A DNA stretch of 37,110 nt from Competibacteraceae bacterium UBA6584. Lineage in GTDB: Bacteria > Pseudomonadota > Gammaproteobacteria > Competibacterales > Competibacteraceae. Where the stretch lies: the NCBI GenBank assembly GCA_002433805.1, contig DJIW01000114.1, positions 1 through 37,110 of the forward strand, written 5' to 3'. A program made the translations under genes and the position numbers. Positions 14,783 through 23,344 of the stretch are shown piece after piece (position 1 is the stretch's first letter; every line of letters begins with the position of its first letter). The notes below the pieces were generated by a model. The model was not told the origin of the DNA. It did not search any database and saw nothing but the letters and a program-made list of their open reading frames with translations.

Positions 14783-14816
14783 CTTCAAACCAACGCGCCT
14801 CGCCGTTGGTTTGAAG
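14783..14816 (+). promoter_or_regulatory. Second fimV-leader stem-loop, perfect 13-bp inverted repeat
   Basis: CTTCAAACCAACG (14783-14795) pairs perfectly with CGTTGGTTTGAAG (14804-14816) around an 8-base loop CGCCTCGC. No T tract follows on either strand, which argues against a simple terminator. It lies 95 bases before the fimV start, so it could be a stable leader RNA element or a dyad bound by a protein. Confidence 0.55.
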
Positions 14817-14911
14817 TGGGAAAGCCGCCGGCCCCGCGTGGCCGTGGCGGCAACATCCAAGCCTATCCCGCCAGGACCTCGACCGTTCGGCGGTGGAATG
14901 GAGACAGGTCC

Positions 14912-17272
14912 ATGCCGACCAGGACATTACTCCGACTAACCCTCTTAGCCGGGCTGGCAGCGCCGCTGTGCGCTTTCGCCTTGGGTATCGGTCCTCTCGC
15001 CGTGCGCTCGGCGCTCAATCAGAATTTTGAGGCCGATATCCCGCTGATCGCCAACAATCCTGGCGAATTGAACGGAATCACCGTCCAGGTTCCCCGACAG
15101 CAAGAGTTCGACCGGGCGGGCATCGAACGCTTGGCGATGTTTTCGAAACTGCGTTTTTCCGTCGAGACGCCTTCCGGGGGACCCAACGTCATCAGGGTCC
15201 GCTCTTATGAGCCGATTCGCGAGCCGAATTTCAATCTGCTGTTAGAGGTGATTTGGTCGCGCGGCCGGATAATTCGAGAATTTACGGTTCAGGTCGATCC
15301 GGAGCTGTACGCCAACCGCCAACCGCCGCCGCCGCCGTTGCCGCCGCCGGTACTGCCGAAGCCGGTTGCCGCCGCGCCGGCCGCGCCGGCCGCGCCGCGC
15401 CCAGGTTTGGCGTTGCCGCCGCCGCCGCCGGTCAGCTTTGAAGGGGCGACGAGCTACGGGCCGGTGCAACCGGGCGAAACGCTCTCCAGCATCGCCAACC
15501 GGGTCCGTCCTTCGGGCAACATCGACCGGCGCCAGATGATGTCGATTTTACTGGCGGGCAATCTGGGGGCGTTCGCCAACGGCAATCCTAACACGCTGCG
15601 GCGCGGCGCCACGCTTAAGGTGCCGACCGCTCAGGCTTTGGGTGTTCAAGGGGGCCCGCCGCCCGCCGTGGCCGCCGCGAGCGCGCCAGCCTCCACCTTC
15701 GAGCCGGCGGCGGTCGCTCCGCCGCTGACGACCGCTCCGCTGGAAACCGCGCCTCAAACACCGGCGGCGTTATCGCCGGTGACGCCGCCACCGGCGATGA
15801 CTTCACCGCCAGTGGCGGTCGCGCCACCCGCGGTGGGGCCTGGATCGTCGGGCGGTCCTGCTTCGAACGTCCAGCCTCCAGCGCTGTCGCCAGCCGAACA
15901 GCCGCGAGAGATCGTGCCTCAAGCCAGCATTCCCCAACCCGAAACCCCGGCCGCCGCCAGCGTCGCGCCGCCTGTCGCCACCGCGCCGAACAGCACGGCG
16001 ACTGCTCCAGCGGCTGCCACCGCGCCGGAACGGCCGGCCGTCGCGCCGCCTCCAGCGGTTAAACCGCCGGCGCCGGTGCAACCGGTGGCCGAATCGAGCT
16101 GGATGGACAATCCGATGTTGTGGCTGGCCTTGGCATTGATCGGTTTGGCTATCGCGTCGGTGTTACTGTTGCCGCTGTTGCGGCGGTCCGAGCGCGAAAC
16201 GTCGGTGGCCCAGCCTATCGAACCCTCCTCCAGACGTTCTCTGGAGCCTGCGTCCACCCCGACCGTGGCAAGAGAGCCGATAACCCAGACGCGAGTGCAA
16301 ACGCCGCCGCGCGAACCGGATTTGACCCGACCCATCGTAGTCGGCGGCGCGGAGCCGATCAAGTCGGTTGAATTGGCGAAAACGGGCGCGGCGGTGGCCG
16401 CTGTTCCAGCCGCGGTTGCGGCCGCGGCCTCGCCTCCCTCAATCGCCACTCACCAGCCGCCTCATCCGGCGCAACCTCCGTCGGTCACCGAACTGCTCAG
16501 GGACATCGATTTTGGCCTCGAGCAAACCGGGCCGACCTTTGCCGAGCCCGCGTCATCGACTCTAAGCCTCGACGCGCGCTTGCCGGATGCCGAGCCGGTC
16601 ACCGCTTCCGCCACCCGCAGGCCCACCGGACGAGTGACGGAGCAATTTGCGGAGCGGGAGGCCAACCGGCCGTCGTCTCCGCAGACGGAGTTGCCTTCCG
16701 AACTGCGGCTGGATGGTTTCGATTTCGAATTCAGTGATTTGAGCACTCAGCAGACCGGATCGCACTCGGCCGAGTTGCCACCGTTGGAGTTGAAGCGTGA
16801 TGGATCTGGAAAGGCGGCGTTGCCGTCGGTAATCGACGGGCATGAGCCCGCGACCGAACCGGCCTCCAGCACTTCGTTCTCCTCGATGTTATCGGCGCAG
16901 GCGCTGGCGGACCGACAAACGATTCCGACGATCCCCACCGCTCCAAAGCCCGATGCGCCCGACCATCGTTTCGATTTTTCCGATGTGACGCAGGAAGTCG
17001 GGAAGCTGCAGGAGCCTATCTCGCTGCGCTTGGACGAGAAAAGCTTGCCCGACTTCGGCAACCCATCCATCGGGCTTTCGACATCAGATACGCCGTCGCG
17101 GCGCGGGCGCGGCGATACGACCGATTACATCGAAACCAAGCTCGATCTGGCCACCGCCTATCTGGATATGGGCGATCAACCCGGCGCGCGCGGTTTGTTG
17201 GAGGAAGTTCTGGCGGAAGGCGATCCTTCGCAGAAACAACGCGCCACGGACTTGCTGAAGAAAATCGGTTGA
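14912..17272 (+). CDS. fimV: FimV-like pilus assembly / polar hub protein
   Basis: FimV proteins tie peptidoglycan to type IV pilus assembly and polar signalling in the inner membrane. The 786-residue product has a signal peptide (MPTRTLLRLTLLAGLAAPLCAFA), the FimV N-terminal domain (24-130, starting LGIGPLAVRSALNQNFEADI), a LysM-like peptidoglycan-binding segment (about 179-240: YGPVQPGETLSSIANRVRP), a Pro/Ala-rich linker (245-395), one membrane helix (400-420) and an acidic cytoplasmic part ending in the FimV C-terminal TPR-like domain (about 735-786: YIETKLDLATAYLDMGD). ATG 14912 has GGAG 8 bases upstream and yields the signal peptide directly; a longer frame opens at 14816. Its transcript ends at the terminator at 17297. 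Confidence 0.92.
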   Translation: MPTRTLLRLTLLAGLAAPLCAFALGIGPLAVRSALNQNFEADIPLIANNPGELNGITVQVPRQQEFDRAGIERLAMFSKLRFSVETPSGGPNVIRVRSYEPIREPNFNLLLEVIWSRGRIIREFTVQVDPELYANRQPPPPPLPPPVLPKPVAAAPAAPAAPRPGLALPPPPPVSFEGATSYGPVQPGETLSSIANRVRPSGNIDRRQMMSILLAGNLGAFANGNPNTLRRGATLKVPTAQALGVQGGPPPAVAAASAPASTFEPAAVAPPLTTAPLETAPQTPAALSPVTPPPAMTSPPVAVAPPAVGPGSSGGPASNVQPPALSPAEQPREIVPQASIPQPETPAAASVAPPVATAPNSTATAPAAATAPERPAVAPPPAVKPPAPVQPVAESSWMDNPMLWLALALIGLAIASVLLLPLLRRSERETSVAQPIEPSSRRSLEPASTPTVAREPITQTRVQTPPREPDLTRPIVVGGAEPIKSVELAKTGAAVAAVPAAVAAAASPPSIATHQPPHPAQPPSVTELLRDIDFGLEQTGPTFAEPASSTLSLDARLPDAEPVTASATRRPTGRVTEQFAEREANRPSSPQTELPSELRLDGFDFEFSDLSTQQTGSHSAELPPLELKRDGSGKAALPSVIDGHEPATEPASSTSFSSMLSAQALADRQTIPTIPTAPKPDAPDHRFDFSDVTQEVGKLQEPISLRLDEKSLPDFGNPSIGLSTSDTPSRRGRGDTTDYIETKLDLATAYLDMGDQPGARGLLEEVLAEGDPSQKQRATDLLKKIG

Positions 17273-17296
17273 ACGGTTGGTTTTGAACAATAAAAA

Positions 17297-17319
17297 CCCC
17301 TCCTAAGAGGGGTTTTTTT
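17297..17319. terminator. Strong bidirectional intrinsic terminator after fimV
   Basis: AAAAA, stem CCCCTC (17297-17302), loop CTAA, GAGGGG (17307-17312), then seven T. It works on the plus strand for fimV and, by its A tract, on the minus strand for the lytic transglycosylase gene that ends at 17333. Confidence 0.95.
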
Positions 17320-17332
17320 GTGGCGGCTCGCC

Positions 17333-18571
17333 TTAACGCAGGCGGGCGGTGGTGAGCGTATCCGCCAAAACTAAATCTTGATTGGCGACCCCCCGCTGCG
17401 CCAAGCGGGTAATCGTGCCGGCGGGCAGCCAGACCATGGAGCCGGCCGGCAACGCGATCCGACCTTGCTGGGCGGCCGGTTTCCAGGCCTGATTGAGGCT
17501 GGCAAGTTCCCAAGAGTTGACGTCGTAGTAAGTGGACAAGGTCGCGACATCGACCGATTGCCGCAACCGCACCCGGTCCAAATTCAACGGCGGCTCGAAG
17601 CGCACCCCTTCCGGGAAAAACCGTTGCGGGTTTCGGGCGATCTCGCGCGCCGCCAGAAATTCCGCATAGAAGTTGCGCGAGGCAAAGCCGAAACCGGGGC
17701 CTGAATACCCGCGCACGATGGCGGCAAAATCGTTGCCCAGCGCGTCCTGCGCCCGTCGCATGCCGCCCACGCCGTGGTTATAGGAGGTCAGCGCCATCGG
17801 CCAACTGCCTAATTTATCATAGGCGTCGCGCAGATAGCGGGCCGCGCCGTGCGCTGCGGCGACCGGATCGCGCCGTTCGTCCACCGCGTCGTTCAACATG
17901 CCAAATTGACGGGCGGTGCCGGGCATGAACTGCCAGAACCCGACCGCGCCGGCCGAGGAGGCCGCATTGTATTGAAAGGACGATTCGACGTGAGGCAAGC
18001 AGGCGAGGTCTTCGGGCAGGCCGGCTTCATAGAAGATCCTGCGGAAGGTGGCGTCGTAACGGCCGCTGATTTCCAGTCCGCGCTTGAAGCGTTCGCGCAG
18101 GCCGCGTTGGGTTCGCAAGCGCTCGCTGGCGCCGAATAGGGCGGCGGCGCCGCCGCTGCTGTTCTTGATGTGGTTGGCCAGCGCTTGTTCGGCGGAGGTC
18201 AGCGGGAGGTTCGACGCGCTCTTGAGCGCGACTTGCTCGAGCAGAGACTTGAGGTTTTCGTAGTGCCCCTTGACGAACGCTTTCTGTTCGGCGGTTTGGC
18301 TGTCATAGCCGGAATCGGACAGCGTGAGAACACCGTAGACGATGTCCAGATAACGGTCGTCGTGCAGCGCCACCTGATTGCCCTTCCAGGTGCTATAGAC
18401 TTTGCGCCAGAAGGCGATTTGCGGCTGCAACTCCGGCAGTGTGGGCAGCGTGCCGTCCACCGGCGAGGGCGTTGACGAAAGTTTGACGCTCGGCGGTTCC
18501 GGTTCGGTGGCGCAGGAGGCCAACACCAGCGTCGTCAACAAAATCAGCAATCCGCGCATTGTGGGTCGCAT
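17333..18571 (-). CDS. Lipoprotein lytic transglycosylase (SLT/MltD-like)
   Basis: Cleaves the MurNAc-GlcNAc bond of peptidoglycan with 1,6-anhydro product. The 412-residue protein has a lipoprotein signal ending LASC (Cys20), a helical spacer, the goose-lysozyme-like SLT domain (about 178-320) with catalytic Glu196 in LPHVESSFQYNAASSAGAVG and the GFWQFMPGTARQFG motif, the ALTSYNHGVGGMRRA segment, and a C-terminal LysM-like piece (LSTYYDVNSWELASLN). ATG 18571 is preferred because GGGAG lies 9 bases upstream and it places the lipobox correctly; the frame extends to 18631 but would bury the signal. TATGAT at 18612-18617 is a possible -10 box. It follows gspN after 85 bases and may serve cell-wall insertion of the secretion machine. 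Confidence 0.92.
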   Translation of the reverse strand: MRPTMRGLLILLTTLVLASCATEPEPPSVKLSSTPSPVDGTLPTLPELQPQIAFWRKVYSTWKGNQVALHDDRYLDIVYGVLTLSDSGYDSQTAEQKAFVKGHYENLKSLLEQVALKSASNLPLTSAEQALANHIKNSSGGAAALFGASERLRTQRGLRERFKRGLEISGRYDATFRRIFYEAGLPEDLACLPHVESSFQYNAASSAGAVGFWQFMPGTARQFGMLNDAVDERRDPVAAAHGAARYLRDAYDKLGSWPMALTSYNHGVGGMRRAQDALGNDFAAIVRGYSGPGFGFASRNFYAEFLAAREIARNPQRFFPEGVRFEPPLNLDRVRLRQSVDVATLSTYYDVNSWELASLNQAWKPAAQQGRIALPAGSMVWLPAGTITRLAQRGVANQDLVLADTLTTARLR

Positions 18572-18656
18572 CGACGGTTTCTCCCTGATGATCTCGTCGC
18601 AATCAATGGAAATCATAACGATTGAATACACTAAAAGAGCGCGGGAGCGGCCGGGG

Positions 18657-19418
18657 TTACGGCGCTAGCGCACCTGAAAAATTCAAGGTCCAGCGGCCGT
18701 CGCCGCCCGGCGGACCCAACAGACTTAGAGCCTGGCGCAACGCGGCGTTGCCGGTTTCGCGAAGCGCGACTTGGCCGTTCAAACGATAGCGCCCGTCCGG
18801 CGTCAGGTTCAAGGTTCCATCCAAGGCCAGCGGCGCGTTGGCATCCTTGATCTGGCCGCGGATCCCATCCGCGCCCGCCGGCTCCACTTGAAGGCGGAAG
18901 TCGCCGAGATTCAGGGGCTGGCCGAGCAAGGCGCGAAGGTTCAAAAGCTGCACGGCGCCTTGCGCCGCCAACGGCCATCCAGACGCATTCAGTTCGAGCG
19001 CGGGTAGATCGAAGGCCACAACTCCGTCCACGGGAAGTTTGTTCGAGGCGGCGAGCTGGCCCAGGCGACCCACCGGCAGTTGGCCGACGAGCTGGCGGAA
19101 CTGCAACCGCCGATTGAAGCCGAACGCCGCATCGCCGGTCAACATCAGCTCGGGATCGTCGGAGCGCAGGCTGAATTCCAGACGTCCCGCCAGCAGGGCC
19201 AACGGCCGCCAACGCCAACTGAGTCGGTCGATGCGAAGGCCGTGCCAATGCACGCCTGACATGGAGCCCCGCGCGGCGGAGCCTTCAACAGCCTGGGCGC
19301 TAAAACCGCTCAGGCGCTGGCCGAACTGATCGGCGAGCAAGGTGGCGGGCGCTAACAGCGCCAGAAAGATCAAAAACGAGGCCAGCCCCAGCAGGACGTA
19401 GCCGACAACAGGTTTCAT
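18657..19418 (-). CDS. gspN: Type II secretion system protein GspN
   Basis: An accessory bitopic inner-membrane protein found in some type II secretion systems. The 253-residue product has one N-terminal helix (about residues 7-28: VLLGLASFLIFLALLAPATLL) and a periplasmic beta-rich part with family motifs GSMSGVHWHGLRIDRLSWRWRP (with a short break), LVGQLPVGRLGQLAASN and LDGTLNLTPDGRYRLNGQ. The start ATG 19418 overlaps the gspM stop (ATGA), so translation is coupled. A longer frame exists but runs through gspM. It is the last gene of the gsp run; no terminator is visible after it. Confidence 0.88.
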   Translation of the reverse strand: MKPVVGYVLLGLASFLIFLALLAPATLLADQFGQRLSGFSAQAVEGSAARGSMSGVHWHGLRIDRLSWRWRPLALLAGRLEFSLRSDDPELMLTGDAAFGFNRRLQFRQLVGQLPVGRLGQLAASNKLPVDGVVAFDLPALELNASGWPLAAQGAVQLLNLRALLGQPLNLGDFRLQVEPAGADGIRGQIKDANAPLALDGTLNLTPDGRYRLNGQVALRETGNAALRQALSLLGPPGGDGRWTLNFSGALAP

Positions 19419-19894
19419 GGCCGGCCGCCCAGGACGATGCGCGCGTTGACCAAGCCCGGCGTCTCGGTGCGATCCGCGCTGAAGCTGACCAGGCTCACGC
19501 GATGGTCGTGCTCCAGAACGCCGAGCCACGGCACGAGTTTGTCGAATTCGACGGCGTCCAGTTGGGCGCTGAGCTTGTCGTCCCCTTGCGGGGCGACCCG
19601 CTTGAGGGCGGCTCCCAGGCCGGCGGCCCGCGCGGTTTGATCCACCAGGGTGAGCAGGGAACGATTGTCGGCGGGTCGGGCGGCGGCGGCGTTCAAGCGC
19701 TTGACCTCTGCCGCCGCTTGTCGCATCCAGGCCAAATCCGCGCGCTGTTCGGCGACATTTTGTCGCAACCGGCGGTGGTTGGCCTGAAAAGGCTGCCAGA
19801 TCGCAAGGTAAAACAGCAACAGCAGCATTGACAGCGCGCCGCCCGCGACCAAAGCGCGTTCCCGGTTGCTGATCCCGTCCCACCACGCCTTCAT
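19415..19894 (-). CDS. gspM: Type II secretion system protein GspM
   Basis: Inner-membrane platform component that partners GspL. At 159 residues it has a short cytoplasmic start (MKAWWDGISNRER), one helix (about 14-34: ALVAGGALSMLLLLFYLAIW) and a periplasmic ferredoxin-like part with a coiled-coil stretch (QANHRRLRQNVAEQRADLAWM). The family motif WxxxxxRE (WWDGISNRE) is present at the N-terminus. It overlaps gspL by 4 bases and gspN by 4 bases. Confidence 0.9.
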   Translation of the reverse strand: MKAWWDGISNRERALVAGGALSMLLLLFYLAIWQPFQANHRRLRQNVAEQRADLAWMRQAAAEVKRLNAAAARPADNRSLLTLVDQTARAAGLGAALKRVAPQGDDKLSAQLDAVEFDKLVPWLGVLEHDHRVSLVSFSADRTETPGLVNARIVLGGRP

Positions 19895-21090
19895 GAAGCC
19901 GCCTTCTTCAGGGTGACCTTGCTTTCCATTTGGCCTTCCCGTTGGGTGGTGCGCATTTCAGCTTGCAATCCGGGCTGCTGGTTCAACTGTTGGCGAAGTT
20001 GATCCAAAGCCGCCGGATTGCCGCCTTGGAGCGATAAATCCAACAGGCCGTCGCGGTAGCTGAAACCGCGCAAAACCACTTCGGAAGCTGAGGTCAAGGC
20101 TTGCGCGCCGCGATTCAACAGTTCGAGAAAAACCCCTTCTTCCCCGCCGTTCGGGCGTAATTCCCGAAGGTGGGCTTCCAACTGCGCTTTGGGATTGACG
20201 ATGCGGGTCGAATCCGGCAAAGCCTCCTTGTAGACCCGCTCCATCTCGACGCCGAGCGCGAGGGCTTCCTGTTGCAACCGCCGGTGCTCGTAAAGCGTGG
20301 TGAACCCTTGGACCAGCAGGCAGGCCCCGGCCAGCGCGGCGGCGGCCCGCCAAGGCTTCAACCAGCGGCCCCACTGCGTCTGGCGGCCGTAGGGGCCTTG
20401 CAGCAGATTGAGGGTTGCGCCGGGCTGGTGGCCCGACGCGAACAGCGCCAAGGGTTCGACCGGTTCGGTTTCGATCTGGCATTCGCAATCGGCCAGCGCC
20501 GGATCGGAAAAGCGGTCGGCGTCCCGCCCCCAAATGCGCAAGCGGGCGGGTTTGGCTTCACCCGCTTCCGTCATGATCCGATCCAGCAGCAAACCCAGCA
20601 GATTCCGTTCGGTCGAGAAGCCTTGCCAGAGTCCGGTTCGCGCCACGGCGCGACGCTCTTCCAACAGCAGGCTCCATTCGCCTTCTCGCCAGGGCAGCAG
20701 CAAGGGTTCCGGAATGACGGCGGCCGGCGTCAGGCCGTGCTGGCCGCAAGCATCCAACCACGCGCGCAGCGCCGCGTGGCCGATCACCGCCACCGGCAAG
20801 CGCTCGCCTTGCGGCGCGTTGCCGAGGGCGAAGTGCAAGGCTTCGATGTCCTCAACCAGTTGATCCTCGAGGGCGTAAGGGACCGCCTTGGCCCAGGTAC
20901 CCCGATTGCGGCTGGGCATGGCGACCGGATTGAGGATCAGCGCTTCACCGGGCGCGACCAGAATTTGCCGCGCGCCGACGGTTTCCGCCGCCCATTCCGC
21001 TAGCGCGCCGCGCCGGATGTGGCCGTCGGCATGACGCCATTCAACGCGATCTGGAGCGAGCAAACGGAAAAAAATCAGTTGGGCGGGCAC
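19891..21090 (-). CDS. gspL: Type II secretion system protein GspL
   Basis: Bitopic inner-membrane protein that couples the GspE ATPase to the platform. The 399-residue product has an actin-like cytoplasmic domain (1 to about 250, with ILVAPGEALILNPVAMP, VPYALEDQLVEDIEALHFAL), one membrane helix (about 270-287: AAAALAGACLLVQGFTTLY) and a periplasmic ferredoxin-like domain. I place the start at GTG 21090, 8 bases after the gspK stop, giving MPAQLIFFRLLAPDRVEW; the open frame reaches 21150, but that would overlap gspK by 53 bases. No clear ribosome site is seen, which leaves the start uncertain. Its cytoplasmic partner GspE is not in the window. Confidence 0.88.
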   Translation of the reverse strand: MPAQLIFFRLLAPDRVEWRHADGHIRRGALAEWAAETVGARQILVAPGEALILNPVAMPSRNRGTWAKAVPYALEDQLVEDIEALHFALGNAPQGERLPVAVIGHAALRAWLDACGQHGLTPAAVIPEPLLLPWREGEWSLLLEERRAVARTGLWQGFSTERNLLGLLLDRIMTEAGEAKPARLRIWGRDADRFSDPALADCECQIETEPVEPLALFASGHQPGATLNLLQGPYGRQTQWGRWLKPWRAAAALAGACLLVQGFTTLYEHRRLQQEALALGVEMERVYKEALPDSTRIVNPKAQLEAHLRELRPNGGEEGVFLELLNRGAQALTSASEVVLRGFSYRDGLLDLSLQGGNPAALDQLRQQLNQQPGLQAEMRTTQREGQMESKVTLKKAAS

Positions 21091-21097
21091 GTTGTTA

Positions 21098-22291
21098 TCA
21101 ATCCGGGTTGCCGAAGGCGCGCCGCAGGACGCGGACGCCGTTTTTATCACGATATAAGGTACTGTATAACATCGCGCGCCCGTCGCCCACCCGCGCCTCG
21201 ACTTGCAGCAAAAAATGTTGGCTGGCGACGCCGATCTGGTTTTTCAAGCGCGCTTCCAAGCTCAAATCGGCCGCGTTTAGAAATTCATCCACGTTCTTGT
21301 ATCCGTCGGTGGGCCGATTTTCAAGCACTTGTTCGATGTCTTTGGGATCCTTGCCCTCCGCCAGGGCGGCTAATACCAGCGCCGGCGCGGTGTTGACGTT
21401 GAGCGGCGCGTCGGGAGGCAACGCGCACACCAGCGGGGATAATTTGTCGTACGAGTCTTGATCCACGCCCTTGATCTGCCGCAGTTCCGACACGCTCAGC
21501 ATCGGGCGGTTGGCGGCCAGATAAGGCGGCGTCAGGACGTTGTAGTCGCTGTCCTCCGCGCCGTCGGGAAAAATCGGGTCCTGATCGGGATCGATCCAAT
21601 CGACGATGGCTTGCGCCAGTTCCGGCTTGAGTTCGAGCCGGGCCAACAAGCGTTGCAGCACCTGAAACTGAGCTTCGTTCAAGCGGCCCTTGCCCGGCTC
21701 GGCCTCATCGGAATTTTGGGCTTGCGGCTCGGTCGGCGGGGGCTTTTTAGCTTGATCTTGAGCGGAATCCTTTCCGTCCGATTGCTTCGGTCGATCTTGC
21801 TTCGGGCCATCCGGAGGTGGGTTGTCGCCGGTTGGATTGTCCCGAGCGTCGTTTTCGGAGTTGGGGGATTGCGGCTTGGCTGATGTTTGCCAGAGGCTGT
21901 TGAGGTTGAAGCAGCCTTGCAGGTCGCGGATACGACCCGAAATCGTCGCTTCCTTGACCGGCAATAGCACCGATGCCTTGGCCCACGCCTCCTCGGGATG
22001 GTCGGTTTCGTTTTGTTTGCCGTCGCGCGCCAGCGCCAGCAAGGCCCATTGTTCCACGCCGAGGGTGTAGAGACGGGCTTGTTGTTGGTGTTGGAGGACC
22101 GTGCTGCGGCGGATGGCGGTCTGTTGCAAGGCGGCGAGGCCGGCGGCGGTGACGCTGGCGAGAAAGACGATCAACAAGACCGTGATCAGCGCGACCCCGC
22201 GCTGGCGCTGGAGGCCGGAACGCGAGTTCGCCGCCCGAACGCCGCCGCGCGCCGCGTCAGCCGGGCAGAAGCAGCAGCCGGGTGATTTCAC
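21098..22291 (-). CDS. gspK: Type II secretion system minor pseudopilin GspK
   Basis: Large tip pseudopilin that forms a complex with GspI and GspJ. After prepilin-peptidase cleavage at QRQRG|VALIT the mature helix is VALITVLLIVFLASVTAAG; position 5 is Thr rather than Glu, as is usual for GspK. The GTG start at 22291 lies 35 bases inside gspJ with GGAGG (22298-22302) six bases upstream, giving an unusually long 32-residue leader; no ATG, GTG or TTG lies closer to the cleavage site. The helix-hairpin-helix-like part (RPMLSVSELRQIKGVD) is typical. Residues about 135-200 form a polar Pro/Asp/Lys/Gln-rich insertion after GCFNLNSLW, absent from common GspK proteins. Total 397 residues. Confidence 0.92.
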   Translation of the reverse strand: MKSPGCCFCPADAARGGVRAANSRSGLQRQRGVALITVLLIVFLASVTAAGLAALQQTAIRRSTVLQHQQQARLYTLGVEQWALLALARDGKQNETDHPEEAWAKASVLLPVKEATISGRIRDLQGCFNLNSLWQTSAKPQSPNSENDARDNPTGDNPPPDGPKQDRPKQSDGKDSAQDQAKKPPPTEPQAQNSDEAEPGKGRLNEAQFQVLQRLLARLELKPELAQAIVDWIDPDQDPIFPDGAEDSDYNVLTPPYLAANRPMLSVSELRQIKGVDQDSYDKLSPLVCALPPDAPLNVNTAPALVLAALAEGKDPKDIEQVLENRPTDGYKNVDEFLNAADLSLEARLKNQIGVASQHFLLQVEARVGDGRAMLYSTLYRDKNGVRVLRRAFGNPD

Positions 22292-22871
22292 CCCAATCCT
22301 CCAGCGTCAGACTGATTTCGATCGCCCGCGGCAGCGCTTCGCGAATTTTGCGGGCGTGGTCTTCGTCGGAGGCGAGCGGCGGCCATTCTTTCAGCCATTC
22401 CTTGGTTTGCAAGAACCGGACTCTGAATTCGCGAACCCGCTCCAGCAACAAGGTTTCGCGCGGTTCGCTCAAACCGCCGCGATCCAACACCTCCCAGTAC
22501 AGCCGCCACAAACGCCCGTCCCGCAAGCGATACGCCACTCGCTGCAAGGTGGCGCGCGGCTGGCCGAGCGGGTTGTCCCATCCGGCGCGCGTCAGGATTA
22601 ACCGGTCGGCCGCCAGTTCGCCGCCGAGCAGCGCGTTCTGAAAATCGCCGTATTCGTCGCGGACGGCGCGCGGCGCGGCCTGTTCGATGTCCTGCTCCAA
22701 CCGAAACACCGCCAGCTGCACCGACGCCAGCCGGCGACCTTGCGTCTCCAGGGCGGCGCGCGTGGCCAGCACATTGCTCAAGCCGCTGTAGGCGGCGGTC
22801 GCCATGATCGCGAACACCGCAAGGGCGACCAGCAGCTCCAGCAGGGTAAAACCGCGCGCCGCGCCCTTCAT
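22257..22871 (-). CDS. gspJ: Type II secretion system minor pseudopilin GspJ
   Basis: Minor pseudopilin of the tip complex. The 204-residue precursor has a short leader MKGAARG, cleavage before FTLLELLVALAVFAIMATAA and the conserved Glu5 of the mature protein. The body keeps GspJ signatures such as QLAVFRLEQDIEQAAPRAVRD and a late RAIEISLTLEDWGEI. It overlaps gspI by 4 bases (ATGA) and contains the gspK ribosome site and start near its 3' end. Length agrees with the family. Confidence 0.93.
   Translation of the reverse strand: MKGAARGFTLLELLVALAVFAIMATAAYSGLSNVLATRAALETQGRRLASVQLAVFRLEQDIEQAAPRAVRDEYGDFQNALLGGELAADRLILTRAGWDNPLGQPRATLQRVAYRLRDGRLWRLYWEVLDRGGLSEPRETLLLERVREFRVRFLQTKEWLKEWPPLASDEDHARKIREALPRAIEISLTLEDWGEITRLLLLPG
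22298..22302 (-). promoter_or_regulatory. Ribosome binding site for gspK inside gspJ
   Basis: GGAGG on the minus strand lies six bases before GTG 22291. It is the only strong ribosome site near the start of gspK and decides the start codon within the coding end of gspJ. Confidence 0.6.
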
Positions 22872-23344
22872 GGCGGCTGGGTCCCCGATCTGGCGGCGCC
22901 GGGATGCAAGGGCTTGTCCGAAGTCGGTTGCGGGGTTGGAGCGGGGGCGGCGGGATCGTCGGGCGTGGATTCGTCCTCAGGCGGGCGGCCGCGGAAAGCC
23001 GATTGTTTGCTCAACACCGCGCCGCCTTCCTGGTCGCGGATCGTGACCTCCAGTTCGGTCAGATCGGGGTCGGTGGTTTTACGAAACCGCGTTTCCCAAA
23101 ACCAGCTCCGATTGGCCAGTTCGGCGTTGCCCTTGCGCCCTCCCTCTTGCGGCCACGGCTCGGAATCCAGCAGCAGTTCGTTGATTTTATTGAGGCCGAC
23201 CCAGCTGGCGAAGGTTTGGTCGCGCAGATAGCCGAAGGTGTTGATGCTTTGGGTGGCGATGCTGATGATCGCGCCCATGGTGATGGCCAGCACCGCCAGC
23301 GCCACCAAGACTTCCAGTAAGGTAAAACCGGCCGGGCGTTTCAT
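22868..23344 (-). CDS. gspI: Type II secretion system minor pseudopilin GspI
   Basis: Minor pseudopilin that seeds the tip complex with GspJ and GspK. The leader MKRPAG precedes FTLLEVLVALAVLAITMGAI with Glu5. The segment SWVGLNKINELLL is the typical GspI A-x-x-K/N-x-x-E/L pattern after the helix. At 158 residues it is longer than usual (about 120-130) because of a Pro/Asp-rich tail of about 40 residues (from RGRPPEDESTPDDP to the end) with no visible structure. It overlaps gspH and gspJ by 4 bases each. Confidence 0.92.
   Translation of the reverse strand: MKRPAGFTLLEVLVALAVLAITMGAIISIATQSINTFGYLRDQTFASWVGLNKINELLLDSEPWPQEGGRKGNAELANRSWFWETRFRKTTDPDLTELEVTIRDQEGGAVLSKQSAFRGRPPEDESTPDDPAAPAPTPQPTSDKPLHPGAARSGTQPP

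Larger units (their letters stand above)
14518..14911. promoter_or_regulatory. Divergent creB-fimV intergenic region (394 bp)
   Basis: The creB-proximal part (about 14555-14640) is A/T-rich and should hold both promoters; TACAAT-like and TATTAT-like -10 boxes can be drawn, but no strong -35. The fimV-proximal part carries two stem-loops (14752-14768 and 14783-14816). A 68-codon reading frame (14570-14776) exists but lacks a ribosome site and protein-like composition. I see no tRNA or known riboswitch pattern. Confidence 0.5.
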
